From: Paenibacillus sp. 19GGS1-52
GTDB lineage: Bacteria; Bacillota; Bacilli; Paenibacillales; Paenibacillaceae
Assembly (NCBI RefSeq): GCF_022369515.1
Contig: NZ_CP059724.1
Span: 3,596,001 to 3,660,000 of the forward strand
Length of the DNA: 64,000 nucleotides
Direction of reading: 5' to 3'
In this document: one piece after another, positions 55,311 through 64,000 of the stretch
Layout: every line of letters starts with the position of its first letter
Position numbering within the stretch: position 1 is the stretch's first letter
Position numbers and translations under genes: made by a program
The notes under the pieces: generated by a model
What the model was told of the DNA's origin: nothing
The model's database searches: none
Seen by the model: the letters and a program-made list of their open reading frames with translations, nothing else

Positions 55311-57170
55311 CTAACTAAGCAAATCATCAATAAATCGTGAAGGCTTAGCTTTTCCTCCAACTCCATTCCAATCAGTTCTGTGTTTAGCATAAGATAAAAA
55401 CAACTTGTTCTGCGAACGCGTCATTGCAACATAGAGCCCTCTTCTCTCTTCCTGTACCTTAACCTCATCATAACCGTTTCTTCCAGGAAGAAATGACTCT
55501 TCAATGGCAACAATAAATACAACCTTATATTCTAATCCTTTGGCAGTATGAAAGGTAGATATACCCACCTTATTTATTAAGGGGTCTATGTGATTGGAGT
55601 CATCCTGCAATTCAATTTCAGAGATCAATTCTAGAAAATCAGGAGCTGTTGATTTTGAAATCCTGTCTTTTAAATGTTCAATATGTCTTAATTCCTCATC
55701 GGCATTCTCAACTTCTAACTCATCTATAATAGTTTCTAAATCCAATAAGTTACATACTCTATTGAAGATATTTAAATATGGCTTCTTTGTAATACCATTA
55801 AGGCAAAATTTAGATATATCTTTAATCATCTCATCAAATGAGTCTTCAATATGAAGTTTAGATAAAGACTTAATATTAACTTCTCCAACTTTTTCAGAAT
55901 AGTATTTATAAAGATCTGGATAATCAAACCTTTCTTCTAAATCAGTTAATAGACTTAAAACGAGCAGTTCGTTACTTGGATCAGCCTTGAGTTTCATAAC
56001 AAGCATAATTGTTTCAGTCAACAATGTTTCCTTATAGTTAAAGTTTCTTCCAAAATGTTGGAATGGTATGTTTCTTTCTTTCAGTGCTTCATCAATTATT
56101 TTCAAAGAAGGATGACGACTACGGTATAGGATAATAATATCTTTATATAGAATTCCACTTTGATGTAACTCACTAATTTGCTCTGCGACCCGTTGTGCCT
56201 CTTCTTCCCAAGTGTCGAATTCCACGATTTCAAAAGAATCATCTTCACCTGTATCTCTACCTGAAAGTTCTTTGCTTATTCTATTATTGTTATTCAATAT
56301 CAATTTATTCGCAGCATCCAGTATAATTTGAGGTGAACGATAGTTTGCATTCAATACAAATGTCTTTGCATTTAAAATACGTATATAATCTTGAATAACT
56401 GTTGGTATTGCACCTCTCCACCCATAAATGGATTGATCATCGTCTGCGACTGCCATAATATGTTTTGCTTTCGTCCCCAACAATTGAATTAACTCAAGTT
56501 GCATGCGATTAGTATCCTGCATCTCATCTATCAGCACATAAGGGAATGCATTATAGAAAAGATTTAACACGCTCGGTTGATTTTTCAACAGTGTCACCGT
56601 AAAAAGAATAGCATCATCATAATCTATAAACTTGTTAATCCTTAATTGTGAGCTGTACTCCTCAGCCGCTTCCGAAAAATTAAAAACCTTACTCTGATGA
56701 CAACTTGTAATATAATCAGATAAGTCTGAAGATGAGTTTTTTAATGAACTAATACGGCTCCTAAAATCCGTAGCCTTCATGTTTAAAGATGTCTTCCTGA
56801 TGATTTGATTCATTAATGCTAACTGCTGATTACCAGCCAAAAAGGTGAATGAACGATCGAAACCTATTTTGTCACCATAAGATTTGAGTACCCACAAACA
56901 AAAATTATGAAAGGTTCCGATACGAATTTGTTTATTATCGATACCACTCGCTTTCACGCGAGATTTCATTTCATTTGCTGCTTTGTTCGTAAACGTAATA
57001 GCAAGGATCTTTTTATGTGCTTTTAGCAGACCTGACTCAAACAGATACGAAATACGGCTTGTGATGACCCTAGTTTTCCCTGTACCTGGTCCCGCAAATA
57101 CCATTGAATGCCTGTCAAAATATTGAACAGCACTACATTGTTCATTGTTTAAGTCATTAAGCGCCTTCAT
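55311..57170 (-). CDS. gajB: UvrD-like helicase, GajB of a Gabija-type system
   Basis: 619 residues, ATG 57170, 2 nt after the gajA stop. SF1 motifs: LNNEQCSAVQYF (Q), MVFAGPGTGKTRVITSRI (Walker A at about 24-36), ILAITFTNKAANEMKSRV (Ia), YVLIDEMQDTNRMQ (II), MAVADDDQSIYGWRGA (III), NYRSPQIILDAAN (IV), STFHTAKGLEYKVVFI (V) and LYVAMTRSQNKLFL (VI). In Gabija, GajB senses DNA ends and works with the GajA nuclease. It is longer than the ~500-residue reference protein, so 'Gabija-type' rests on gene order and domains. Confidence 0.85.
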   Translation of the reverse strand: MKALNDLNNEQCSAVQYFDRHSMVFAGPGTGKTRVITSRISYLFESGLLKAHKKILAITFTNKAANEMKSRVKASGIDNKQIRIGTFHNFCLWVLKSYGDKIGFDRSFTFLAGNQQLALMNQIIRKTSLNMKATDFRSRISSLKNSSSDLSDYITSCHQSKVFNFSEAAEEYSSQLRINKFIDYDDAILFTVTLLKNQPSVLNLFYNAFPYVLIDEMQDTNRMQLELIQLLGTKAKHIMAVADDDQSIYGWRGAIPTVIQDYIRILNAKTFVLNANYRSPQIILDAANKLILNNNNRISKELSGRDTGEDDSFEIVEFDTWEEEAQRVAEQISELHQSGILYKDIIILYRSRHPSLKIIDEALKERNIPFQHFGRNFNYKETLLTETIMLVMKLKADPSNELLVLSLLTDLEERFDYPDLYKYYSEKVGEVNIKSLSKLHIEDSFDEMIKDISKFCLNGITKKPYLNIFNRVCNLLDLETIIDELEVENADEELRHIEHLKDRISKSTAPDFLELISEIELQDDSNHIDPLINKVGISTFHTAKGLEYKVVFIVAIEESFLPGRNGYDEVKVQEERRGLYVAMTRSQNKLFLSYAKHRTDWNGVGGKAKPSRFIDDLLS

Positions 57171-57172
57171 CT

Positions 57173-59098
57173 TTAAAAGTCATCCTCTTCTGGGTCATAA
57201 TCTTCTTCTGGGCTTTCGTTGCCTTCATCTTCAGCTTCATCATATTCTTCATAGTCGCGGAATTTCTTTTCAGAATCCTTATCTTTATCATCTTTAGTGA
57301 TGTTGTAACCTGCTAGTTCCATAACTGCACTAAGCGTATTATCAATAAAGTCTTGCGGGAAATGATCATAGAACACTTCACCAATGAGTCTTCCCGTTGT
57401 TCTTCCTTTGATTTTCCGAAACGAGTCTGCGATACACTTCCTAATTGATTCTTCAGCGTCTGGGACACTTTCTAGAATGGGGAAGCATTCACTAATATCC
57501 GCTTCTGCTTTACGTAGTGCTCTGATCTCCTGTCCCTTGTCCTTGTCAAATCTAGATATTGCTCCCTTTAAATCTGAAAATAAATCTAACATTCTCTCGG
57601 CTGGTAAAAGTCCTTTTAAGAAAAGAAGTAATTCTTCAATAGGAACATGAAGACAAACTAGGCCTTCAATATCTCCCATATCAGTATTTCTAGGTATTTC
57701 ATAAAATGCTGAACACTCTTCTTTAATCTCCTTAATAACTTTTTCGTGATTTTCATCTACCGAATCATAATCAATCATTGCTACATTTGGAATATTAAAG
57801 TTGTTCAATAATTGAATAAATGCTTTTAGATTATTTTTACCACCTGTGTTAATGACAGATACTCCAACACGATCTAAATCATAGATATTATTTTCGTCAG
57901 AACAAGCAATTCCTAATGCAGGAAAAAGTCCTTGCTCTGTAGGGCCCTCCACCAAGAGCACAGCTTTTGCAAAGAAAGCATCCGCTTTACCAACGTCTAA
58001 ATGTTTCTCGTATGATGCAATATGAGCATTCGGGAATTTAGCAGGTAATTGAATACAAGTGGACACATCTCCATTGGGTTGCTTCCGAACCAAACAAATT
58101 TGTTTTGGGTTAATCCATTCTATTAACGTAGGAGAGTGAGTAGCGACCCAAACTTGCCTCGATTTAGAGAGTTCCAAAACCTCTCTATACATTGCTCTTT
58201 GAGAATGCGGATATAGATGAGATTCTGGTTCATCAATGGCAAATATACCTTCACGCAACTTACCAATTCCCGCAAAAGCTCGAAATACGCTCACCGTCAA
58301 AACACTTTGCAATCCTAGCCCTAGTTGATCTATATTTAGGTATTTTTCTTCATTGCGATGTCTTAATTGAAGTTGAATATTCCTTTTTATATCTGTAGCT
58401 GAAGAAGCCGCTACAGTTAGTCGGACAGTTCCATCTTTATCAGACAAATCAATAACTTGCCGTGTTATACTGGCCACGCCTTTTATGAGCTCACTGATGT
58501 CGGTATTTTCATTTAATGTTTCGCCAGCTTCATCAAGCTTCCCTAATATTTCCTCCTCTTGATTAGATAAATCAATTTGATCAAGAATTCTTCCAAATAG
58601 ACTGCCCTTATTAGATTTGATAGCCCTGTGATCACGAAGAGCATCTTGAAAATAAAATGAAATTAATCTTTTTTCAGAAAAACTAACCGAGCGTTCAGGC
58701 TGCCGTTCGTAAACAAGAGAAGGCTCCACTTCTTTGGTGTCTTTGTCATAGACACATTTAAACGTAAATGGCAAAAAATAATGATCATCTCCATCCACAA
58801 TTTTAATATCAACCATCCCAATAAACACTGCTTTAACTTCTTCACTTAAATCCGAGAAAATAATATTAACTTCAATCGGAAATTCTGGATTGTAAAAATC
58901 AGTTTCTTGAAATTCCAAAGTACGTATTGAACGCTCAGGATTAAACAGGCTGTGTAATATAGTAAGAATGCTGGTTTTCCCAACATTATTTTCACCAATA
59001 AGAACAACAATGTCGTGTTCATTAATTTTCCGAGGAACAATTGTAACTTTTTCATCAAAATTTCTAAAGTTCTTGATATGCAATTCTTCAATTCTCAC
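57173..59098 (-). CDS. gajA: OLD-family ATPase/TOPRIM nuclease, GajA of a Gabija-type system
   Basis: 641 residues, GTG start at 59098 behind GGGGGAG. N-terminal ATPase: ELHIKNFRNFDEKV, VVLIGENNVGKTSIL (Walker A about 32-46), QLGLGLQSVL (signature), IFAIDEPESHLYP (Walker B), VWVATHSPTLIEW. C-terminal TOPRIM: AVLLVEGPTEQGLFPAL (catalytic Glu) and VAMIDYDSVDEN (DxD). The end is very acidic (EDEGNESPEEDYDPEEDD). GajA nicks DNA when nucleotide levels fall during infection. A possible promoter lies at about 59150-59180 (TAGACA, 16 bp, TATATG). Intact. Confidence 0.88.
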   Translation of the reverse strand: MRIEELHIKNFRNFDEKVTIVPRKINEHDIVVLIGENNVGKTSILTILHSLFNPERSIRTLEFQETDFYNPEFPIEVNIIFSDLSEEVKAVFIGMVDIKIVDGDDHYFLPFTFKCVYDKDTKEVEPSLVYERQPERSVSFSEKRLISFYFQDALRDHRAIKSNKGSLFGRILDQIDLSNQEEEILGKLDEAGETLNENTDISELIKGVASITRQVIDLSDKDGTVRLTVAASSATDIKRNIQLQLRHRNEEKYLNIDQLGLGLQSVLTVSVFRAFAGIGKLREGIFAIDEPESHLYPHSQRAMYREVLELSKSRQVWVATHSPTLIEWINPKQICLVRKQPNGDVSTCIQLPAKFPNAHIASYEKHLDVGKADAFFAKAVLLVEGPTEQGLFPALGIACSDENNIYDLDRVGVSVINTGGKNNLKAFIQLLNNFNIPNVAMIDYDSVDENHEKVIKEIKEECSAFYEIPRNTDMGDIEGLVCLHVPIEELLLFLKGLLPAERMLDLFSDLKGAISRFDKDKGQEIRALRKAEADISECFPILESVPDAEESIRKCIADSFRKIKGRTTGRLIGEVFYDHFPQDFIDNTLSAVMELAGYNITKDDKDKDSEKKFRDYEEYDEAEDEGNESPEEDYDPEEDDF

Positions 59099-59303
59099 TA
59101 AGACTCCCCCGATAAGGTTTCTGTTATGGTAGATTTCAGATCTATGTACTTTTTACATATATAAACATATCATATTTTGTCTAAAAAAAATGTCGAATAT
59201 TGGTCGAAAACGACACTTTCAATTCTTTCCGTTTATTCCTTGTTTTCTTTCTCCCAAATGCGTTATCCTAAAATATGAAATGATGAGAACCTGGGGGACT
59301 ACT

Positions 59304-59654
59304 ATGGACTGGAGACGGTACGAAGTTGAAATATACCAAAAGTTAAAATCAGAGTTCCCTGAAGTGAACATTACATTTGACGGTAAGATTTTGGGACATC
59401 AAAGTAAAGTCGAAAGACAAATAGATGTATTAGCTGTCGGAAAATTTATGGGACATGAAATAACACTCGCAGTAGAGTGCAAGTACTACTCTAAGAACAT
59501 TGACGTGAAAATTGTTGATGGATTCATTGGATTTTTGGAAGATATCAAAGCTGATATTGGCATTATTATCACTAACAAGAATATACAAATAAAAACCTCC
59601 TTACATAAAACTTCGGCTATCCGAACAGCCTGCCGGGTCCCACCGGCAGGCTAG
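59304..59654 (+). pseudogene. Truncated Mrr/PD-(D/E)XK nuclease N-terminal domain
   Basis: Start ATG 59304 (MDWRRYEVEIYQKLK) after GGGGGA. Nuclease motif: QSKVERQIDVLAVG (Asp41) and ITLAVECKYYSKNIDVKIVD (Glu58, Lys60), then DIGIIITNK. After about 100 residues the sequence turns into IQIKTSLHKTSAIRTACRVP, which is unrelated. The missing rest would normally hold a sensor or further domain. Reads away from the Gabija-type operon with a shared upstream region. Confidence 0.65.
59627..59652. terminator. Strong GC-rich hairpin
   Basis: AGCCTGCCGG (59627-59636) pairs perfectly with CCGGCAGGCT (59643-59652), loop of 6. No T run on either side, so it may be an element end instead of a terminator. It lies at the truncation point of the nuclease gene. 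Confidence 0.5.
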
Positions 59655-59707
59655 GTAATTTAACTATCGTGTCCCGTTACTTGAACGTCGAACCGAAAAT
59701 TATTTCC

Positions 59708-60733
59708 TCAACTGAAACAAGTAAAGTTAAGATCAACGAATATTGTCTTTAAATCGAAACTCTTATCTTCGATATAATCCATCATATCTACCAAACAAGG
59801 TTCTTTCTTGAATGTTGCCTCCAACATTATCCAGTAGTCATCTTCATGTAATTCAATAAGATAAGCAAGATTGTATGCCTCAAGTAACTTTAATTCTTCC
59901 TTGAACCTCGTTTGAGAAATATTTAGTAACCGTCTGATTAAAGATTCTCTAACTCCATAAGTTTCTCTACCCGGAACAAATACAGAACGTGAAAGTAAAG
60001 CGTAATAGAACTCTCGCGTTATTTACGGCAACTCTGCAAGTTGATTATAAAACATCTGATATGATGGATTCATATCATCAATCCTGAGATTGACACGATG
60101 CTTTTCGTTAATATGTGTTACCAAATTACTGCAACCCATGTACTTGTTAACAGGTCGTGGTTCCAGCTGGTCTAACATGGATGTCGCCTCGCCTGAAGGT
60201 GTGGTTCCAACATCTAAATCGCTAAATACTCTAATCAGATTGCTTTGTAGAAAATCATATGTAGATTTAATCTTGTCGAGAGGAAGAGAAACTATAGCTC
60301 TTTCTAAATCACCAAAATCCCAAATATCATTTTCAATTTCAAAATGAAGATTTGAAGCCAACTCAGGGTTAATCCCATCATAGCTGCTTTGCTTAGCCCC
60401 AAGTATGAGAATAACAAATCGTTCATATCTTGCTTTTTGTTCATCCGTTATTTTTTCAAAGGTATGATTTATCTTGGTCGATTTCTTATCTGTTGTTACT
60501 TGAATGCCAAGTTTCTGGACCTCATCACCTAAATCTAACCCAGGTTCGTTAGATCTCGTTTCATTCAAGTTAACAAGGTTATATCCATAAATTAGGTTCA
60601 AAAAATCCTTGATGAAATCCTCACAATATTTATTCAAATCGTACAGCCCTAATTTACTTCTGGTTTGAAGGACAAAATTAAGTTGTCCCAGCCCATCCAT
60701 TATATCTCCTAGCAATTTCCCACGAGTTAACAT
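59708..60733 (-). pseudogene. SMEK-domain protein with an in-frame stop
   Basis: From ATG 60733: MLTRGKLLGDIMDGLGQLNF, YDLNKYCEDFIKDFLNLIYG, NEPGLDLGDEVQKLGIQVTT and TKINHTFEKITDEQKARYER are the SMEK domain, frequent at the start of defence proteins and restriction-like in its D...QVT motif. The frame stops with TAA at 60023 but continues unchanged for another 104 codons (REFYYALLSRSVFVPGRETY ... IFVDLNFTCFS) to TGA at 59708. One nonsense change therefore splits a protein of about 341 residues. The N-terminal 236 residues may still be made. Confidence 0.7.
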
Positions 60734-60888
60734 CGCTCATATCCCCCAAAATAAAGTTTAATTGCTCCTCTAGCAGACAGATTCCCACAGTTGCTAATTT
60801 TAAAGATTCCTTGCCTCCAATCTTGGTTCTCGTGGTACCATCCAGGTTTGCGCATAGGTTACTCTAGAAGTCTTTTCGAGTATGTCAT
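60734..60888. other. Junction between SMEK gene and IS110 fragment
   Basis: No gene recognised. Confidence 0.3.
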
Positions 60889-61150
60889 TCAGATAGAATG
60901 GTTATACTCTAGCTCTGTAACAGAAGATCCTGTCATAGCAAGGCATGCTTTTTTCTTGCCACGCCGAGAGGCGATTTTCCAAAACTTCGTCGAGAGTTCA
61001 GTATTTCGGGAGCGAGCGATTACCCAAGCCGCTTCGCATAAGGCAACTTTTGCGTGCGAATTGCCGTTTACGCTCTTTGTACTTTTTTTTACCGGCACTT
61101 TCATGGTTTCCCGGAACCACGCCTGCCCAGCTGCAACTGCAGAATTTTAC
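60889..61150 (-). pseudogene. IS110-family transposase, C-terminal fragment
   Basis: The minus strand reads, with a small shift, VPGNHESAGK then STKSVNGNSHAKVALCEAAW, VIARSRNTELSTKFWKIASR, RGKKKACLAMTG. GN..L...LCEAAW...R.....L...F..I..R.GKKKA is the end of the Transposase_20 domain of IS110 elements. No N-terminal half is next to it; an IS110 N-terminal piece is at 18271. Confidence 0.7.
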
Positions 61151-61204
61151 AATTTCATCAACACCGTATACTTTGGCCAGATTAATTATAAGGTCTTGTT
61201 ATAT

Positions 61205-61452
61205 TTAGGCCGGTAATACAGTATAGCGGCACTTTCGTATTTTCTTAATGCTTTGGTTACTTGAGAACGATAAAAATTTAGATCATCATCTGATATGTCC
61301 AGTTCCCACCAGGGAAACTCTATAATATGAACCCTTGATTCAGGATGGTTTTCAAGAATATTAGGAAGTTGATGGTGGTTACTTTCAATTTTAGAGATGC
61401 GTCTGTCTATCTTCAGTGACATACCTACATATAGAACATTTGCTTTCTAAAA
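61205..61452 (-). pseudogene. GIY-YIG nuclease-like fragment
   Basis: The minus strand reads KANVLYVGMSLKIDRRISKI, then ESRVHIIEFPWWE and YESAAILYYRPKYN. VLYVGMS...RR and E..ILYYRPKYN match the second (YIG) and acidic parts of the GIY-YIG fold. The first GIY strand is missing, with a stop just upstream (TTT TAG AAA). Assignment by motif spacing; moderate. Confidence 0.5.
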
Positions 61453-61524
61453 AATGAGATATAAACCAGTAACATCGTATTCAATACGTTTAAGACAATC
61501 CCTTAGAAGAAAGCTATCTTTTAT

Positions 61525-62508
61525 TTAATGAAATTTTTCGATTAATATTGAAGAAGTACTAAAAGCATATTCCTCACTACCTTCATTAATATGCCTAATA
61601 ATTGTTTTGTTTTCATGGTTACGATATAGTACTACTTCAACACCTTCTCCTAAGTCATTGTAAATTACTAATAGGTTAGCTGGAATCAATTTTCCATCAC
61701 AATCTATTGTTAAAGTTGCTTTCATATAATAAGTGTATACTTCGTTTTCCATTAAGGATCCAAAACCTACTTGTGAACCGTGAACAACATTAAGAGTTGG
61801 AAAAACATCAGTTTCATGATTTTTCTGAATTATCAGATATTCTATAACGCTATCGAAACGCTCTTCCAGCCCTTCATGTACACTGGCATAATCAAGACCG
61901 CCAGTGGAAATTGCGCTTGCAATACTAAGAAAGCTAAGCTCATAAGGAGTCAATTTAGTGTAATCAAGATCCTTGATGAGTATAGATAATGCTCTTCTAT
62001 TAGGAAGAACATTATGATATGTCCAGCTTCTAATTAAATCAATAAGTAGTTTCTCTGATTCGGATTTAAAATATTTAATAACTATATCTGGGAATTGTAA
62101 TATCAAACTCTTTAATTGTTTCCCTTCGATAAGATGAAAAAGAAATCGCTCATGTTGCATTCTTAAATCTACCCAACTGCGAGTAGCAGTTGTTAGATAG
62201 GAACTAGTAATAACTACAAGATGTCTTGCCCATTCTACACTAGCCCAATCAAATTTTGTGCTGATCTCATTAAGCGGCACTCCGTTTGTATAGTATTTAC
62301 ATTCGATAAACCACTTTTCCGTTATAGGTCCAGTTAAGGGGTTACCTGTTGTATAGAGAGCCTCAATATCTCTTCCATTATCAGCGCCACCTTGTCGCCA
62401 TTTTAATGTATGAAATCCTTGTCTTGATAAAAGGTCATAGCTTAACTCTTCAAATTGAATGGAACTGGTCAATAAGTCAAAATTGATATCATCCTCAGAA
62501 AAATACAA
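61525..62508 (-). CDS. Mrr-like restriction endonuclease domain protein
   Basis: About 327 residues, probably from TTG 62508 (5 nt after AAAGGTGAT); a GTG three codons up is an alternative. N-terminal nuclease: SIQFEELSYDLLSRQGFHTL, GGADNGRDIEALYTTG (Asp), EKWFIECKYYTNGVPLNEIS (ExK) and HLVVITSSYLTTATRSWVDL. A helical middle and a beta-rich end (NEVYTYYMKATLTIDCDGKL) could be the sensor. No partner; between a GIY-YIG remnant and transposon repeats. Intact. Confidence 0.8.
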   Translation of the reverse strand: MYFSEDDINFDLLTSSIQFEELSYDLLSRQGFHTLKWRQGGADNGRDIEALYTTGNPLTGPITEKWFIECKYYTNGVPLNEISTKFDWASVEWARHLVVITSSYLTTATRSWVDLRMQHERFLFHLIEGKQLKSLILQFPDIVIKYFKSESEKLLIDLIRSWTYHNVLPNRRALSILIKDLDYTKLTPYELSFLSIASAISTGGLDYASVHEGLEERFDSVIEYLIIQKNHETDVFPTLNVVHGSQVGFGSLMENEVYTYYMKATLTIDCDGKLIPANLLVIYNDLGEGVEVVLYRNHENKTIIRHINEGSEEYAFSTSSILIEKFH

Positions 62509-62689
62509 TATTATCACCTTTTCTTAAAATGTCTTCCAAACATCTCATACAACTTCCCAACAGCAACCGTTAATCTGAAACGAAGAGGTAAAGTATTAAT
62601 GGTGCGTAGTCAGATTCAATCTCACTAGTTTGTATTACTTTGACCCTCCATTGTTCATATAAGTGGACGATCGTAGGTGACTGATCAAG

Positions 62690-62871
62690 ATGATTAGCGC
62701 ATGTAGAGGTTACCGGATCATTCGCCTGTCCTACACTTTGAAACCGGCGCTCCCGGAAGAATACCCGGAGCACGAACCTCAGCCTCGCTACGCAGCTTGA
62801 CGCTGGCGTGACAGTCTATAACTTTTTTTCCAAGTCTAACACTTTATTTTTCAGTCTAATACTTTATTTTC
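62690..62871 (+). repeat. GC-rich repeat remnant ending in three AGTCTA sites
   Basis: A GC-rich stretch resembling the 23-kb repeat units (CCGGCGCTCCCGGAAGAATA) leads into three sites at 62812-62829, 62833-62850 and 62852-62871, in the order AGTCTATAAC, AGTCTAACAC, AGTCTAATAC, each followed by TTTATTTT-like runs. Same order, read inverted, as at 1150-1091. Confidence 0.6.
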
Positions 62872-62969
62872 TTTGGATAATTGATACGTAAGCTAACCAG
62901 TACGCACAGTTATACGTTTTATGTCAGAACATGAATATGTATTTTGATGATTATCAATCTGATATGTAA

Positions 62970-63040
62970 GATATCCTTGTCCATATTCGGCAAAGGTACC
63001 AGATTCTTGTCCTGAGCAAAGGACTAGTACTTGGTACCTT
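62970..63040 (+). repeat. TTCTTGTCC-type transposon end
   Basis: Sites end at 62982 and 63012 (30 bp apart, spacer ATATTCGGCAA), followed after TGAGCAAA by an inverted third site (63021-63038) that makes a GGTACCA...TGGTACC palindrome. Same architecture as 17915-17982 with a diverged core. Confidence 0.6.
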
Positions 63041-63059
63041 AAAATACAAAACCCGTGAT

Positions 63060-63530
63060 GTGCGCAGATTCTTACGAGATTATGTTCTTGTACACCGACA
63101 GGAGATAAAGCACCTTGCTTTTATATTCTAGGTAACACCCTCTTGCTATTACCGCCCTTCCAGGTTTCCCCGCGCCCATTGCGCCCAGTTATTTCCCGTT
63201 GATACCGGTCCACCTGATCGGGCTACTATAGCCCTGGCGATCCGGCGGGCGGCTGGCCGTTGAAAGTTCTCTTTTTGAGTTCTTAACAAGTTGAGGAGGA
63301 AAACAAGTATCACAAATCATCTTCTTTATTTTCCCGTTCAACCAGAGAGGTCAATGATTACATCAAATAAGGCTTATCGAAAGGGTAGTGTTTTCAAATG
63401 CCGGGGATCATGAATAGATAATTAATTGTTAACTAACACAGCATGCGCCTCAAAAAAAAGATCCCGAAGATAGTTTGCCTTTAGGAGTTTTCATCGAATT
63501 TTAAAAAGCTCAAACCATTCATAGCCATGT
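63060..63530. other. Intergenic, nothing recognised
   Basis: One more TTCTTGTACA-like motif near 63090, then no open frame with a ribosome site until the gene at the right edge. Confidence 0.35.
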
Positions 63531-64000
63531 TTAATGGTAATGTTTTTCATACCTCTTCAATATTTCTAATGTGGAAATTAGAACCAAATTTAAACGGAAA
63601 ATAGAATCCTCTTCGTCTGAAAGCCCCGGATGAGAACCTTCGGGATGCAGTCTTTTCCAAAAGGTTTCATAATAACCTGTTCCATTACCTATCCATTCAT
63701 TAAGTTCCTTATAAAATAGAGGAGGATTTGCATGGGCTAAACTAATTCGAGCAAGCTTGCTGTCTGCGGGCACACTGCCCGTTATTCTTTTTGATAACTG
63801 ATTTATCAGATCCTCTACATAGCTTCTTAATTGACTATTACAAGCTGCCCAATCCCCCCTATTAAATGCGTTTATCGCTTGTTTGTAGTGGCCATGGGCT
63901 ACCACTAAATTGTACTTTTTCAGCAATATCTCAAGTAAAGATTCACTTTCCGGGAAGTCGATCACCGTTTCGAAAGTTCTTGTTAACTTTCCTGCTTCAA
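63531..64000 (-). CDS. Unknown helical protein, 3' part (runs off right edge)
   Basis: The frame is open from the window edge (EAGKLTRTFETVIDF) to the stop at 63531, so the GTG at 63965 need not be the start. Helical: EILLKKYNLVVAHGHYKQAI, NAFNRGDWAACNSQLRSYVE, DLINQLSKRI, then YYETFWKRLHPEGSHPGLSD, FRLNLVLISTLEILKRYEKH. The A..A....D...A...LR...E pattern and the HPGLSDEED..FR loop are what I would expect from HEPN-like proteins of the abortive-infection type; that is inference. Confidence 0.6.
   Translation of the reverse strand, partial: EAGKLTRTFETVIDFPESESLLEILLKKYNLVVAHGHYKQAINAFNRGDWAACNSQLRSYVEDLINQLSKRITGSVPADSKLARISLAHANPPLFYKELNEWIGNGTGYYETFWKRLHPEGSHPGLSDEEDSIFRLNLVLISTLEILKRYEKHYH

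Noticed and set aside
60023..60025. Programmed stop-codon readthrough in the SMEK gene
   Set aside because: No readthrough context is visible, and neighbouring genes show many ordinary nonsense and frameshift lesions, so decay is simpler.
1..64000. tRNA, rRNA or riboswitch
   Set aside because: I found no cloverleaf-like or conserved RNA sequence by eye; a covariance-model search could overturn this.

Overview
The window looks like an accessory, heavily decayed 'defence island' from a Gram-positive Bacillota genome, most likely Paenibacillus or a close relative. The signs are strong Shine-Dalgarno sites (GGAGG/AGGAGG), LexA boxes of the GAAC-N4-GTTC type, an SOS locus with a UvrX-like Y-family polymerase, and IS families typical of that group. 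The genus is inference. Almost all genes lie on the minus strand, and a large share are broken by frameshifts, in-frame stops or truncation.

Layout. 1-2.9 kb: 5' end of an OLD-type ATPase, then relics of a transposon (DUF6431 protein plus a DDE transposase) with repeated terminal sites. 3-8.7 kb: an Mrr-type nuclease and a PHP/SMC-like ATPase (TrlF-like) split by an IS3-family element with a canonical A_AAA_AAG frameshift signal. 8.7-14.6 kb: debris (zinc-ribbon, PIN-like, DUF3006, metallo-beta-lactamase, IS256 and Y-polymerase remnants) around one nuclease-like gene. 14.7-17.3 kb: an intact four-gene operon of unknown type, with a PD-(D/E)XK-like protein, two small paralogous proteins and a fourth gene. 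17.4-24.2 kb: transposon-end repeats, a membrane-anchored coiled-coil Mrr protein, SLH and hydrolase pseudogenes, and a GC-rich degenerate tandem-repeat region. 24.3-28 kb: an HNH protein with six DnaJ-like zinc modules, and a Ser/Thr kinase. 28.8-30.7 kb: an IS1182-family element. 31-38 kb: a Septu-like ATPase/HNH pair, a sir2-herA deletion scar, and a giant protein of about 1,265 residues with a nuclease-like N-terminus.

38.2-50.4 kb is a mosaic of small genes, each preceded by the 3' end of a tyrosine recombinase gene (three recombinase pseudogenes plus isolated tails). It includes a HEPN-type protein, an HNH gene and an SOS locus. The SOS locus holds divergent operons with one LexA box each: Y-polymerase on one side, ATP-dependent ligase and yedK on the other. 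50.4-59.1 kb: a UvrD-type helicase with zinc ribbons, a DUF4062 pseudogene, and a Gabija-type gajA/gajB pair. 59.2-64 kb: truncated nuclease, SMEK, GIY-YIG and IS110 remnants, an intact Mrr-like gene, more transposon-end repeats, and a gene running off the right edge.

The best candidates for undescribed biology are the 14.7-17.3 kb nuclease/paralog operon, the HNH-DnaJ zinc-repeat protein, the giant protein at 34-38 kb, and the recombinase-tail cassette arrangement at 38-50 kb.
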